DNA from: Promerops cafer
Lineage: Eukaryota; Chordata; Aves; Passeriformes; Nectariniidae
Length of the DNA: 64,000 bases
Direction: 5' to 3'
NCBI GenBank assembly: GCA_013398275.1
Contig: VZSE01013216.1
Span: 3,000,337 to 3,064,336, forward strand
Shown: piece by piece, positions 37,650 to 52,100 of the stretch
How positions within the stretch are numbered: the stretch's first letter is position 1
How the letters are laid out: each line of letters begins with the position of its first letter
The notes under the pieces: model-generated
Told to the model about the DNA's origin: nothing
Database searches by the model: none
The model's input: the letters and a program-made list of their open reading frames with translations, nothing else
Position numbers and translations under genes: made by a program

Positions 37650-40600
37650 GCAAGAGCTGGTGATCCCCTTAGGGAAGGGGTGTTTGTGTGGGAGGATGCA
37701 GAGCAGCTGCAAGGAAGAGGTTTCTCATATGATAAAGGGTCTGGTCCACACTCTAAATAGGAGGGGTGAAAAGACCTTGTTTTCTCAGTTTGCTAGGAGA
37801 AAATGACAGTGTGGGAACCTCACCACTGCCTGTGATTAGGGGGTGATGCCTGTAAATGGATGCTAAGAAGCGTGAAGAGGAGAAATGGCTGCATGTCATC
37901 TCCCCTCTCCTTTCTCCACTGAGTGCCAACTGGTGTCTTAACTTTATTTTTCAGTCATTCTGATTAATTTATTTTATGAGTTTTGTTAGCCAAGCCAGGA
38001 GAATGTTCCTTTTTCAAGCATAGTTATGCAGAGAAGATTTGAGGTGGTCTGTGCTGGTTGTTCATGGACTGGTGGGCTGTTGGTGTGTTTTCTCTAACCT
38101 GCATTTGTGACTTGTAGTTTAAATATTAAGAGTCTAAGAATAAAAATAATGGAAATTAGCTTCAGTGCATTTCTTACTTTTGTTGTTTATATAAAAATTA
38201 AAGCCCTATGTAGCCCTAATTCACTGCAGTCAAAATAATGTGCTGGTTTATACTTTTCAATTCAGTTTTATGACATGTGAAACTTTAGTTCCAATTTGTG
38301 CCTCTCAGAATTATAAGAAGGTTTTATTTAATACAGCTCTTATTCTAGCTGCAGGTGAAATGATGCCTCTTAAACTAAAAACGAGGATGAGATGTAATTT
38401 CTGAAAAATTCAGTTATTTTACAGTGGTATTTGGAATGCTCACAGTATTTCTGTGTTATCAGGACAGAAAAGTAAGGAAACAATAACCCAAGATCACTTA
38501 CTTTTCACAATAGATGGTGGTTTCTTTTTTTTTTGTATAATGACAAGAAAGTTCTTTTTAAAAGGTCTTCAAATGCATTAATGTGACTTTCAAATGAAGT
38601 TGTGGAAACCAAAGGACAATCATTCTGACACTATTTTAGAGATCAGATGACAAAAATGCAAAAATATTGTACTCCTGTAAATTCTAACTCAGATATCAGA
38701 ATTCAGTAAATCAGAGAGGCAGAAGGATGAAGTGGGTTCTGATCAAATTGTTCTATAACTGATAAGTGTAGGCAGCTGTTGTAATCCTAAAATAATAGGT
38801 CATCACTGACAGGTTAACATTTGAGGGGATTTCATTGTAATGTCTGTTTGGAATAATAGTTGTCATGATATAATTTTATTCTGCAGTTTCTGAGGCATAA
38901 GTATTTGCAGTTGCAACTGAGCAGTGGAGAACCGGGGCCCCTTTCATCCTTAAGTGATAAGCATATATGGTTCCTGCACTCTCCTGCTCTGAAAAGGAGC
39001 CTGCGTAGTTCAAATATCAAAGGACCAGCACTCTGCTCTGTTCAGAGGATGTCATTCTGAACCTCACTCATATCTAAAGAGTAACAATGGATATTAAGGA
39101 AATAAAGCTAAACAACTGTATGTGGCTGAGCAAAAGAAAGATAGTAGCATAAACCAAAGTCCCAACTGAAATTGCTTCAAAATCCTAATTTCTGCTTACC
39201 TGCTCATCCCCACAGGCTGCGTCCCACAGTTACAGAAGTGGCAGTTACACAAGAGCCAGAAAAGGTGACAACAGAGTGGTAGTGTTGTGCTAGCTGAGGT
39301 ATCCACATGTAGTGACACAGAGCACCTGCTTTGCATATTTTCCCACCAGGCTGGTGTTCTGGGGAAGGGCAGGGAGAGGAAAGGGAGACACAACTGAGTA
39401 TTTTCTGTGTTAGTACCACTTTTGAGTACCACTCAAAAGATACGATGGACACTGTGCAGGAGTTGAGATTGCATCTGTATCATTCAGCACGTCAGACAAT
39501 TTGTCTGAAAGGGGTGTTTTGGACCATGTTGTCCAGAAGTCAGGCATTGTCAGGCATCCACAGGCCTTGTCTGAAGGCTTCATTTTGAACACGTTTGTTT
39601 TAAATAAGAAAATGAGTGAATTCTTATATTTAGAAGATGACTAGGCCCTCAGTTTTCGATGTATTTATTATTATGTCTAATTATATTTCAGTGATTGCTT
39701 CCTTTACAATTATTAGAAGTACTCCTGTAATAAAATCAGCATATGTGCATCTCCAAGAGTAGCACTTAAATATCACTAAATTGTTTATGTCTCTTTTCAA
39801 CTGTCCCCTCATTTGTCAAGCTAAATAACAGAATTACTAGAAAAAAGGAAAATACTCAAGACACTAAGTTTTATAACAAGAATCACACCAGTTACTGCTT
39901 TATTAAGAGAAAAAGGAAAGAAGGGAGGGAATACCAGTAGGACGGAAACTTAGCTAATGATTCGAAACCCTGGAACTACAGTCCTGTCATTGCCAGAATT
40001 TCATTCTTGCCCTTTTTGATTTTGACAAATGAAATATTGGAACAGGTTTTAGAAAATCAGGGTGGTTTTCAAGAAAGGAGGTAATATTTTTTTAGAAGTT
40101 CTAGAACTGCAGTTTTCAGGAAGATAAAACACTTGAAGCAACTAGTAAAAAACCCCGAGCTTTTAAAAGTAGTACTTTCTGTTGCATAACTAATCTTTCT
40201 TGTTATTCTTTAGGAGCATACAAGCATCCTCTCTGTTTAGATCCACTCTTATTTCCACTAGTAATTTGTGGAAAATTTTTCAGGTTTTCTAGTTAAAGAC
40301 TACTTTCTGAGCCGTAGATTTTTTAAAATAAAGTCTTTATACATTTTTATATCTTTGAATAATGACTTTTCATTCTGCATAATGTGTTTTTGAATGCTAT
40401 GAAGTTTAAAAGGGTTAAAAATGCAGTGTATGGAAGAGTAGTAAGTTGCAAATAAGTGGAGCTGTGCTGCTTAAAATACAAATTCCTTTCTTGGATGTAG
40501 TTTCTGAATGTTACAGATTATATTAAATGCTATGTTGCATAGTATAGATTAGAATGAGAAGTATGTTGACTACTAGATAACAACACACTGGAACTTCAGG

Positions 40601-42525
40601 GGTTAAGTGCCATCCCTTTTGGTGCAAGGAAAATACCTGCCTAGTCTTAGAAACAGCATAGAGCACTTCCTGCTTATGTAGAGATTAACAATGTGTGCTG
40701 AGAATCCCTTTCTCTTGTGGTGGCAGAGGTTGATTCATTGTAAGGTTATTGCTCAGCCAGGAGACTACAATCATCTAAACAGTTTGTAAGTAGGGTAATA
40801 TGGAACTGCCAAGAATTTTATATCCATGAATGCATTCATATGAGTAACACCTAAGGTTATATCTCTCTAATGAAGGCATGTGGGGGCAAGGCACACAAAT
40901 ATTTAGGTGTTGGCTTACTGTAGTCATGCAGCTTCTTCAACATGAAAGAAACAGGTCTCCTTGTAGAATATTTGAGAAGTGCTTTTGTTCTGAGTTGCTC
41001 TGTGAATAAGAAAAAAACCAAGTAAGCGCACAGGGGACAGTCCAGATGTCTTCATGAAATAAGAAACAAGATGACAGTAGAATACAGCATAGAAAACCAT
41101 GGAGAATTCAGAAAATTAGTGTTGCTTGAAAAATATCTCCGTTTTACTAATGCCATTGTTGGAAGATGAGCATGAGCCCAAGAAAACTAGAGACTTTAAT
41201 GCATTCTTGCTCTCTAAAAGGATTTTCATGCTGCCAGTTGAATTGTAACAAGTCAGTTGCTACAGCAGCCTGCTTGAAAAGAGTAGATGCATTTGGCAGC
41301 ATTTATACTAGGGAGACTTAAAGCCTTCTGGTAACTTGAGGGGCAAAGGGAGGAGGAAATACTCATAACCTTCACAAGGGCAGACATGACTTCTGGGTTC
41401 ATGCTGCTCCTTCAGTTCCTGAGATCACAGCTTGATCAGACTGGGGATAAGGAACAGATAGCAGCCTGCCTTTCTTTTAGGCTCTGCTTTGGCAATTACA
41501 CGTGTTCTAACAGATATAATTACCTAAGTATGAGCATGGAAATAAAGAATCTGTGTGTGCTCATCCTATTTCCTCACTACATCATCAGTTGATTCAGTAT
41601 TTTCTTAATTGTGAGTTTTATATGGATTTACCACTGTCCTTGAGATTTGAATGAGAGCATTTATGAAACTTCTGAACACCCCCAAATGGAATTTTAACTG
41701 TTGTTTATCATGTACCAGAGGAGTAAAGGGGAGTACATTTGAGAAAGTTTGAAATAGGGTGTTTGGGAGAAACTACAGAAACTAAGTAAGCTGACTTTTA
41801 ATCCAGGAACATAATAGGATTTGTAATGAGAGCAGTATTAGTGGAAACTAATGGAAAATATGGAGTTTGCAAAGGGACATCATGCCTCTTGGAGTTCTTT
41901 CAAGCAGGCAATGAGCCTGTAGATAAAAATATGAGTCAGTTCTCACAACCACCTTGGATTTTTCAAGTTGCTTTGAGCCCTCAAGAACTTAAACTGATAT
42001 GCAATGAAGAGAAGATCCTTTTGTAGATTAAGAGATGACTGAAGAAAATAGGAGGAATTAATATTTCTCCCAGAGAGAAATCCCAGGGGAATTTATGCCA
42101 TTTGCGATGTTTGAAAACCTAAGAAGGGATGTGAGCATTAGGGAGCTAGTCTTTACTGCCTCTAAACATTTCTTGTGGGTCAAAATTAAAGCTGGTTCTA
42201 AAGAAAAGGTTTTATATAAATGAGAAATAAAATAGCAAGACTAAGGTTCATATTGTATAAAGAAACTTGCTTCAATTAAAAAATGGACTTGGTACTAACT
42301 TCATCCACTAAGGACCTATGGTAAGTAGGCCATCATCTCAACAGAAAGGGAATTAATAAATTAGGGCTTACAAATGGAATACCTTATGAAGCAGGGCGTA
42401 TAATTATGCTACTGCTCTAAATCCATGTCTTTTCTTTATCTTGAATGTTTTGTGGTATTCTGACAATTCTGTCTCAAAAGGCATAATATAAAGGTAAAAA
42501 GAATGCCCAAAGTGTTTAAAAACAT

Positions 42526-42548
42526 ATAGTTATATATATTTGATATAT
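42526..42548. repeat. Short TA-rich tract
   Basis: Interrupted 'ATATAT' sequence of low complexity. A similar tract is at 44697-44720. Confidence 0.6.
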
Positions 42549-45500
42549 GAATTGGACAATGAGACTTCTATGTAAAAAGAGATGACTGAAGTGGGATATG
42601 ACAGAAGTTTATAAAATCATGAATAAGATGACTATGAAATATTCATTCACATCTGATCATATAACAATAGTGGAGCAGGGAAGTTTGAAGCAGAAAGTCC
42701 CTTTTCACACCATGTACAATTTATTTGCATATCTTGTTTCCACTGTGCTGTAGAGGTCAATAATATAATTATCAATACAAATTGGGTTATATAAATTAGA
42801 AACTGTCAATAAATACAGTGGTCTGGATGAACCCATGTCCAAACAAGCTCTGTAATCTGCAGAGCACCAGCAGTAAACTGCAAGAGAAGGTCCACTCTAT
42901 TACACACTCTGAGATGAATGCTTTTGACAAGTCTTAGGAAGAATATTAAGCTATCTGAACTTTTTAATGAGGTGATATGTCTGTTATTTAATAAAATTAA
43001 AATTGTAATTTTATAATTGTAACTGCTGTGGAAGGAGCGAAGTTGTAGTGGCTGAAACTCTAATAGGGTCCTATTGAGACTTTTTCTCAATATTGGTCTA
43101 TTAAGAAAACGGAATATTTACCTTGCCATTTCAATAAATCACAGCTCAAACTTTGAACTTCACAAATTTCAAGATTTGGAGAAAGCCAAGAGTCCATCTG
43201 TGGGTCCCTAAAACATTGCAGTGCCTCCTCTGGTTGTACCTCTAGAACTGTGTTACCGCTGCAGTGATGTTGCTATGAATGTGACCTCCCCAGCTGTGGC
43301 TACCTCTTCAATGCCTCCACAGCAGGAAAATCCCTGCAGAGGATGATTTGTGCTAAAGGTAAGGCAGTCTCTCACTTTTTCGGAGTTAATCAAGAAGCCT
43401 TTATTAGTGTCTTCATAGGCCATGCCCTGTCTTTCTCAAAGGATCTTGATCTTTGGGATAAAAATAAGGAATGTTGAAACAGAGAGGGCCAATATCATCC
43501 CTCTGTTGTGAATAGACTGTGGAGGCTGTGTGTGGGCATATGTCCTTGTCTTGATTTACTAATCACAGAAAATATCATACTGCAGTGTTGTTGAAACTTG
43601 TCTCACAAGATACTAAAAGCTGCTGTTGACTTACTAATAATAATGAAAAAAGAAAGAAAACTCTGGCTTGGTATTAACCTCATACAAACCAGAGTAAAAT
43701 ATTCCTTGTAGTGAGAACTGTAAGTCTTGTGTTTGGTGATGCCAGAATAATACAAGAACTTGACACTTAGATATTTTAATTTTTTTTCCCTGACTCAAAG
43801 TGCCTTTCAAGTAAAAATCTACAGAGGTGGTTATCTGAAAATATTTTGTCCAGGAGGGTATTTGTTACGCTAAGGTTTTCTTTTGGTGTTTTTTTTGTTC
43901 TTTACTCCCCTGTCCCCTCCCAGCAGTGTCATTGCAAAGCAAGTTATTCTATTGCTCTTACAAATGATTAGGAAGAAAAAAAAAAGCCTTTTCAAAAGAA
44001 TGTTGTGTTTTTTCTATAATGGAGTTTGACTAGAGATGTTTATTTCTGTTGAATGTGTTCACACTGAGTCTTATGTTCTGCTGATACAAAGCTTATGCTG
44101 GTCTGACAAAATAGTGCTTCCAGTCTTCAGGTGTTTCAGCTCCATGTTATTATATCACTATATTATGATGATGATATTTCAAACAGCTTGCCAGCAACTA
44201 TTCCATAATGTCACTGACATAGCCAAGTCTGGCTACATTTTGGAGCTCTGGAGGTCTGAGTCACAATGTTTGAACTTCTAGCTTTTACAGTGTTTGAAAA
44301 TACTTCTCTTGAAAGTGCCCTATTATGAGAATTGCCATGTGGGCCTGTGCAAGGCCAAGGTATACACATTCTGCAGGAATAAAGGTTATTCAGATATTCC
44401 AGAAAGGATGAGGATGTGTTGAATAAAGAAAAATGTCAGGAAATGTGACAAGACTTGTGGCAACCTTGTCAGTGCTGCTGTTTCTCTGCAGAATGCAGCC
44501 CCAGACTGTCTGGGGCACACCAGCAACATTTGGCTGACAGTGTGTTCCCATGCCTCTTAGGAAAAAGCAGCTTTGGCCAGCAAAACAAGGAAAAACTTCT
44601 GAGGGATTCACAAAGGGTAGGTCTGCTGTAGCAGCAGGTACTTAACATACTTACATGCTTGAAGCACTGGAATACAGGCTCACTGCTGCATCTGTAAACA
44701 TATATACACGTATATATATAGCCATGGTCAGACTGTTTTTAGCTACCCCAGTTATTTCAATACATTGTGCAATGTTATCCACAAAAGATGAAAGAATTCA
44801 GATACTTCACAAATGAAGTGTGTGTTAAAATAACTCTCAGTGGACAGTGGAATGCTGTTTCTTTTTTTTCCTTTTACCTCAAATAGCAGTGGGCTCCTGG
44901 TAGATAGGAAGCAGGGCACTGTAGTGGAAAGTAGCAGATCACCCTATGATTCTTTAGATGCTAAGAATTGCAAAATAACAGAGTGAATATACTGAAACTA
45001 TGCAGCATTCCCTATCATAAACAGTGGCAAAAAGCCACTGTTCAAATTGAAGTAAATCACAAATACCTCTTCTATTATGATGAACACAAAATTGGAAAAA
45101 AGACTATACACCCAGTAATACTAAGCATATATCAACAAATTTATGAAAAAGTAGAGCTGTTGCAAAACAATGTGGCATTTTGATATTAACTGAATAATAT
45201 GATAGGACTATTATTTCAAATGAAATTTAGGTTTTGCTGTCTACAATACAGTATTGTTATGTTCCTGCTTTACCACAATGCTTTGGTTTCTAGATAAGGA
45301 CAGTCAGTTACCTACAAGTCTAGGGGAGCCTATTTAATTGACTTAGATATTAATTCCTGTGCCTGATCCATACTTGTACTTCTGCATGCAAGCTATGGTT
45401 AATGGTTATACATGTCTGAAAATTGACTACCTCCTGTTAGAGCTTCCTTTTCTGACACCAAACAGATTGCTGAGTGATGCAAACTTTCCTCCTAAGACTG

Positions 45501-48500
45501 ATACCCTGATTCTTCCCTCTCAAAGCAGCTGTCATTTTGTTATCCTGAGGCCGACATAAATTTGGCATGCAGCAAAACACAGGATCCAAAGGCTTGCAGT
45601 CACTGCTGCCAGGCACAGACTTGTACCATGACCTGATCCCACCACATGGTGATTGTCCTGCCATGTGCAGCTGGTCAGCAAGTGCTTGTAACATCTGTTG
45701 ATTGCTGTTTATTGTCTGCAGAACACTCATCTGCTCAGATTTCTTTTCTAGCTGCTGCACACCTGGTAGGTCTGATAGTTGTTTTTCCACAAATACAGAC
45801 AAATCAGTTCCTTCTCACAATAATGGTCAGTCAGCTCCAGGCGTGACAATAAAGGGCTTGAAAACTGGTATGTTGAAGGTTGGAATGGAACACAGATCTT
45901 GTGGAGTCTTTAAATATGGAGTAAAAATGAAGTGGAACAGAAGGAATGATTTGACATTGAACACATATTCTGATAAGTACAGCTGCAATTCACACTATAC
46001 TGCAAAAATTCCCAGAGATTAAGAGTCAGAAAGCGTGATAAGGGACATTAGTGCTTGCCTACAGTGTAGCATGCATTTTACTAACAGTGTGTTACTCATT
46101 GGAGGGGAACCATCAGCCAAGTGTGCGTATATACCTGTATCCCAGCTCAGCAGCTGTTAGCTGTGCAGCAGTGACCTTGCAAATTTTCAGGTTTAGATGG
46201 CCTTTTTTTTTAATAAGGCACAGGAGGAAGGAGAATTCAGAAACCAGCTCTGGCTGTGGGTTCTGCTGCAGCTTCCCTCTATGATACTGGGGCACTCTCT
46301 TGCCTTTAGATTGTCAATGTTTTCCACTTGGAAATGGAGATTGTAGCAATGCTATACGTCACAGGGGAAGAACTTTATGCTTCGTGTGGAAAACACATCA
46401 TTACTGTAGAATATCTGCATTTTATTTTATTAATGTTAAGGACAGTTCCACAGTAAAATGGGTTAGTGTACCTTTATTTGCAGTCAAGAAGCAAATTACC
46501 ATGCCTTGATCTACCTCCTAATTAGACTGCTCAATTGCTTAAAAGTGGACCTTGATCCTTGGACATGCTGATTGACTTTAGAAGAAGCTGAGTAACAGGA
46601 ATTGATGCATGTATTTCCCTCTGTGTGATCAGAAATTGATAGCAGTTTACTTGCTTGTATGCTAGAAAACATAGTATTTGTCTGGTTGTCCTGAAACACA
46701 CCCACAAGTAAGGAAAGCAATACATGTATGCCATGCAGGAAACTATAGGAAAGGCCCTAGTGAAAACTGAGAGCACCTCTCCTGGACTGTATCATTTACC
46801 TTGTTTGTGTTCCCAGATGTATGGAATGAGCTTGGATAGGTTTGGGGTGTTGTCTTTGAGATTTCTGGTGTGAAAGAAATATAAACAAACAAGGCAGAGC
46901 ACACCCAGTACACCCACACAGGGACTGATGATTGCAGTTGAAGAAAATATATATAGTTGTTATAATGTGTATTTTAGAATAATTCCTCTTATCATATAAA
47001 ATAAGACTGGGCTTATTTGAATGTGATTACTATATGAAAGTTCAAAACCTTTTAGAACTCCCAGAAAAAAAATTTCCCCTGACAGAATTAAGTTAGAGAG
47101 TATGACCAATCAAGTGATGGTCTGAAAATAAACATTAAAGCAGTTACAGTGTACAGAAATGTAGAAATGTGTTTATGCCATAAGGCTCAATGCATTAAAT
47201 TTTGATTGCCTACAAGGCACAAGTTATTTTACCTTTTCCTATGAAGGTGCTTGAAATTTAGATGTATAGAAAGACAGGGAAAAATAGTGAGAAAACAGAA
47301 TACACAAGGAATACAGAACTCAAAACTGCTTTTGAAACCTTTCCAATACTGTATAAAAATTTGCACTTTCATAATTAATGAATGACCTTTCCTTCCTTGA
47401 CCTAGATTTTAGTTGTTTGCAACAAATGAACAAAGGAAAAAAATCACTTGAAGTCAGCGAAGCCAGTACACCAGCTTCCATAAAATGCTTTGCCAAACTG
47501 ATTAGATTTGCAGCTCACTCACTAAGCCTGCCTAGTCATGGCAGCATCATGCAATGAATCTTTTCATTGAATAAAACTGGAACTGCAGAGGAACTAAATT
47601 TTTTTTGTCTGAATACTTCTGTAGTGCTTGCTTAAACATGAAATTGTTTTTGATTAACTCATGTGTGAGCAGTCTTATTCTGAAAAAACAATTCTTCCTG
47701 TTGAGCCTAATCTAGTTGTTTAATAATTAAACAGAAGCAGTTAATTGGAAAATACTGCATATGCAGACAATCCTCAGTCTTTTTCCTTTGATGGCTATAA
47801 ATGGTTCAAGGTTGGATAAAAAAGTATTTAAAAAAATTCTTCCTTGGGTAACAGATAGTCCTAATTCGCTGATTTAAATTTCTTAATTTGTTTGGCTAAA
47901 TGAGAAAGTTAAAGTATCTGATAGTTTTTTTCATATAAAATGGTACAGGTAGATGGGCACGAGGGTAGAAGAATCTTTTGTTTCTAAAGAAAACTTAGGA
48001 AGCTCCAGAAATTAAAGGTTGCATTGCTCAGCAGGGAGCTTATGAGAACTGCAGTGTGTCCTCAGCCTCCACATAACTGCTGTTCATATCCAGGTAAAGC
48101 AGGGAGAGAGAACAACTTGCTTTTCCTTCAGTCAGTAGCTCGGACTCTGAGTGGACTGGGCCTTTAAAGACTTCATTTAGGATTTTTTCTTAACAGCCTT
48201 TGCATAATTAACATTTTCATCATTGTTAGTGAGTGTGTTAGCAAGTGAGACAATATAACAAAGATTGGATTTGCTCATTATGGATTGATTTAAAAGACTA
48301 TGATTAATTAAAACTATATATTCTCCAGAAAATAAATAGTTTTAACCGGTGGTGATCCAAAAGAACTAGAAAAAGATTCCTGTGGTGCTCTAGTCTGCCT
48401 TGTCCATTTCGTTTTTCAGAAATCAGGATGTTAATCTAAAGAGAAAAGTGAATATGTTTGTTAGATTTATTTTTTTGTTAAAAATAAGAAAAAAGGAAAA

Positions 48501-49068
48501 AAGAAGACATGTTTTCTATTAGCAAAGAAAAAGTAAAGGAAGTAGAGGCGCATCTTTCTGAGACTGCTAGCTTTAGACCTTAACCGCCCCTGCTGGCTTT
48601 GTCTGCAGCTGTCTGAAAACCATGTTGAAACATGTCTTGACCACAGGTCCTGTTGAATCAGTGGCAGACACAGTTTGGTTGGCACATGCAAACGAGCTCG
48701 CTCTAGTACCAAAATAGTAGGATTTTTAAAGACAGTGGCTATAGAAAAATTTAAATCTATTAGAAAAAAAAAAAGCTGGATTTCTTTGCATGGTTCTTGT
48801 GAATCACTGGAAGCCTCTGTGCAATCTGATGGAGCTTTACCTCCCCCATGGAAGCCAAACAGCCAGCTGGCTGACCTCACAGCGGGGTCTGATCCAGGAC
48901 CTGATGGGAGGACAGGTGTAACTAGTGTGGAAATGACCAAGCAGCTGTTTCTGCTAGTTTGCTGCCAGAGGTGCTCTGGGTCTCAGTTGTGCTGTTACAA
49001 TAAGCTAGATAGTGACCTAGAAATCAGAGTCCTTGAGTGACTGGAGTTCCCTATCTTGTGCTTTGCAG

Positions 49069-49124
49069 GTTCTGTCCTTGGGCCAAGTCCTGTCCAGCAC
49101 CAGCACCCGGTGCAGTTCTTGGAG
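49069..49124 (+). other. Possible 56-base internal exon
   Basis: A pyrimidine-rich lead ending CTTTGCAG (cut after 49068) is followed 56 bases later by GGAG|GTAAGT, a near-ideal 5' splice site (cut after 49124). All three frames across the segment are open; one reads 'SVLGPSPVQHQHPVQFLE'. The composition is more GC-rich than the flanks. I do not recognise the peptide. It could be an exon of a plus-strand transcript that starts outside the window, a noncoding-RNA exon, or a chance pair of signals. Confidence 0.25.
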
Positions 49125-52100
49125 GTAAGTGCTATCAAGGTTATGTGGAATTTTGTTCTGGGTGATGGCCAAAGACTCTTTAGTCAGGTCTCTGTGAGCT
49201 AGGAGAGTGAAAGTGTCCTGAACAATAATCCTTTCTGGCTCTTGATTATGGGGTCAAAATATGTCCTGTGAAGGTTCATCTTGCTTTCAAATTTCCTGGG
49301 GAGAGTCTCCAGGGGGATCCTGTGAATAACTTGCTTGTAAACCTTCTCTCTTCCCTCCAGGCCAACACTTATCCAAGAAATACCTTTGTCCTTTAGATCT
49401 CTGCTTGCTTATAAGCCATTGTTGGCTGCTTTGGTGCAAATTAGTTGGAAGATGCACATTGAGGGAGAGTTGGCTAGAACTGCCCAAAAGTTTGCATCTG
49501 GTATCAGGTTATGTCTCTCTACACTGGTGAAAAGTTCTACAAGAGAGGCAAGGTTTCATGTGCAGGACATATTGCAGATCAAGGCAGCATGAATGGTATA
49601 GATGGGTCTGGGATGCAGTCAGTGATACAAGTTTCAGCTGTGGTAATGTAAGAACTTTGGGGATATACATGTCTCTCAGAGAGAACCACAGAATGGGGCT
49701 GCAAAGGTGCCTGTGATGTGTATAATGATGTTTCAGCATCACCTTATGGTGGGGCAAGTCTTACATAGTGGTATATGTTAGTAGTGAATTAAAACACAGG
49801 CATACATTCAAAATCACTGCAATTTTATGCCTTAGCTGTAAGTAATTTTGAAGGCGCATCTTTAATTTCTTCCACAGAAGTCCAAACTATGGGTACTTGA
49901 TTCCCATTTGTCACCAGTGTTTCTCTGATCTCTGCCCAGCTATGCTTATAAAGTGCCTCCATGTATGTTTACATAGATGTTTACTCTCCAAACAGTGCTC
50001 GTCATTCTGAAACTACTTAAGGAATGTACCTGACAACTTGGGTGGAAAAACATTCTCTGGATGTAAAAAACTGAAAGAACTACTGCATACACTGGTCTCA
50101 GTGTTCACCAAAATTCCAGGTCTGGACTGTAATATTTCTTTTCACTCATATTTCAACTTGTGTAATACTATGTCTACCAAGGTAAAATATTTTGACATTA
50201 GAAGCAAGTAAAGAATAGCAGAATGTCATCTTGTTGTTTTAGACATTAAAGAGAAAAAAACAAAGTTATAGGAACGTAGTAACATCTTCATTTGGAACTG
50301 TAGTTTAAATAGAGCAACGAGTAAAAAAGCTGCATTTTGGTAACCTTTCTGAAAAGATAGTAAAGAGAGAGAGGCTGAGACATTCTTCATCCAGTTATAA
50401 ATGACATAAATACAACCAGTGTTATGTCTGTATAAGTCAGAATACCAAGTGTGTAAATATAATTGTTTTAATGCTCTGGATTTAGACTGTTAAAAGCAAA
50501 ACATTTTACTTACATGGTGTTGAGCAATTTATTTTACTTACCACTCTAAGCCCCTTTATCTCCAGTGCTGCTGTTTGCTATTCCTAATGATGTGAGGATA
50601 TATTGGCAAAGATAGTCTGATAACCTGGCTGCATAAAAATTCAGGTGTTTCTTGTAGCTGTTAAGATGCATCTGTTCAATAAATGTAAATAATTTTTCTA
50701 GAACATGCAGTTCTAGAAATGGTATGCATATTGTGTTCAGGAGAAATCATCCAACCATTTAGGCTACTAACACTTAAACCTAGTTTATATTTCTGAATTG
50801 AAACAATGCTGTATCTTTGGAACTTGTATAGTGAACCAAACCAAACCTTTTTGGTGGTATAATTTTTTCATCTGGAATTAAGAAATTAAGAAATCAAGCA
50901 CTTTTTTAAAAGGAAATGGGACGTGGATGTTTATGTATTTTGTCTTTTCAGGACCATTTGATGTGCTGCATTAAAGCTGCACAGCTGAACATCCACAAAT
51001 TGTGTATTTCTTTGTGTAGTATATTATTGATATAAGTGATAGAATTTTAGAAATATAAAACACTGTGCCTTGCCTTCCTTCTAGGGAAACCTTAAAGTAT
51101 CTTGCCAAGCTCTTGCTTCTCCATTCTACCTCTTTTATTTTCCAGAAATGATTTTTTTTAAACTTTGTAATTAGCTACACGGTTGTATAGAGGAGGGAAT
51201 TATTGCTGGCAGTAATGTGTCTACACAATCTAGGCTTGCTCAGTGTGTAAACACAACATGCAAACATCTTGTAGCCCTTCAGCTGAGTATCAACGCACCA
51301 TTAATAAGCAGACAGCTTGAAAACTCAGCAGTAGCAGAGCGTTTGTTACAAAAAAGAGAAACTGCTTTGATCTGGCCATTGCATTTCTTAAAATCGCGTG
51401 TTATTATGCATAACAGAATGCTCATGTTTAATTGGTCATCATACCTAATCTTTATATGGTCCCCCTTTATACCAGGATTGTACAAAAGAGGAATTCCTGA
51501 AATATGTGTTAGCTACAGATAACTCACAACATGTTTGTTTTGGAAGAAGAGCAAAGGAAGGAAACTGACATATTTGTAAAACCGTTTTTTTTTCCTCTCT
51601 CCTCATCTAGAGCAAATGAAAATAATACAAAATGATGAGAGACCATCCGAGGTAATTGTAAGCTGTTTGTGTGCTGTTTTGCTCCATCCTGTATATGCTC
51701 CATTTTTGTTGTTCTTGATGTGGATCCTTGAGACAACTATTAATGTTACTGTGTCTTGGAATGCTTCTTACTGCATCTGGAGATGAGAAAATTCTGTCTC
51801 CCCTCAGCAATCTCTGTGGATATCAACAAACAGGTACAACATGCTCAGGCAGTGCTGGTTAGAGGGAGGGGGAGAAGTCAGATAATCCTAATGTGCCAGT
51901 ATCATTCAGGAAGCACTGGATGAAAGTATTTCTGTGACTTCTTGCAAGTTATTGAGTACATGCATTACTTAAAAAGTAACTATAGTTACTGTAAGAGTAT
52001 TAGAAGCATGTGAGTTTTGATTGTCCCAAAAGGCAAACTGCTAAGACTTTGGTACAGATGTCAACACTGTTTTAAAGGACTTGTTTTCAAATCTTTACTA

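Larger units (their letters stand above)
37521..49068. other. Noncoding DNA, no gene recognised
   Basis: AT-rich sequence with no recognisable coding frame or assigned transposon. It holds a 34-base-period direct repeat (37590-37649), short TA tracts (42526-42548 and 44697-44720) and non-repetitive homeodomain-word-rich blocks at about 47490-47800 and 48160-48320. Overlapping open frames at 48467-49040 show no family. Confidence 0.65.

Noticed and set aside
43206..43348. Open frame after an AACATTGCAG acceptor-like word, near a AAAG|GTAAGG donor
   Set aside because: The pyrimidine tract is poor and the frame hits TGA before the donor, so it does not make a coherent internal exon.
48467..48940. 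Minus-strand frame of 157 codons
   Set aside because: Rich in Ser, Phe and Leu, overlapped by a plus-strand frame, with no recognisable domain or conserved-looking motif; the C-terminal part is low-complexity.
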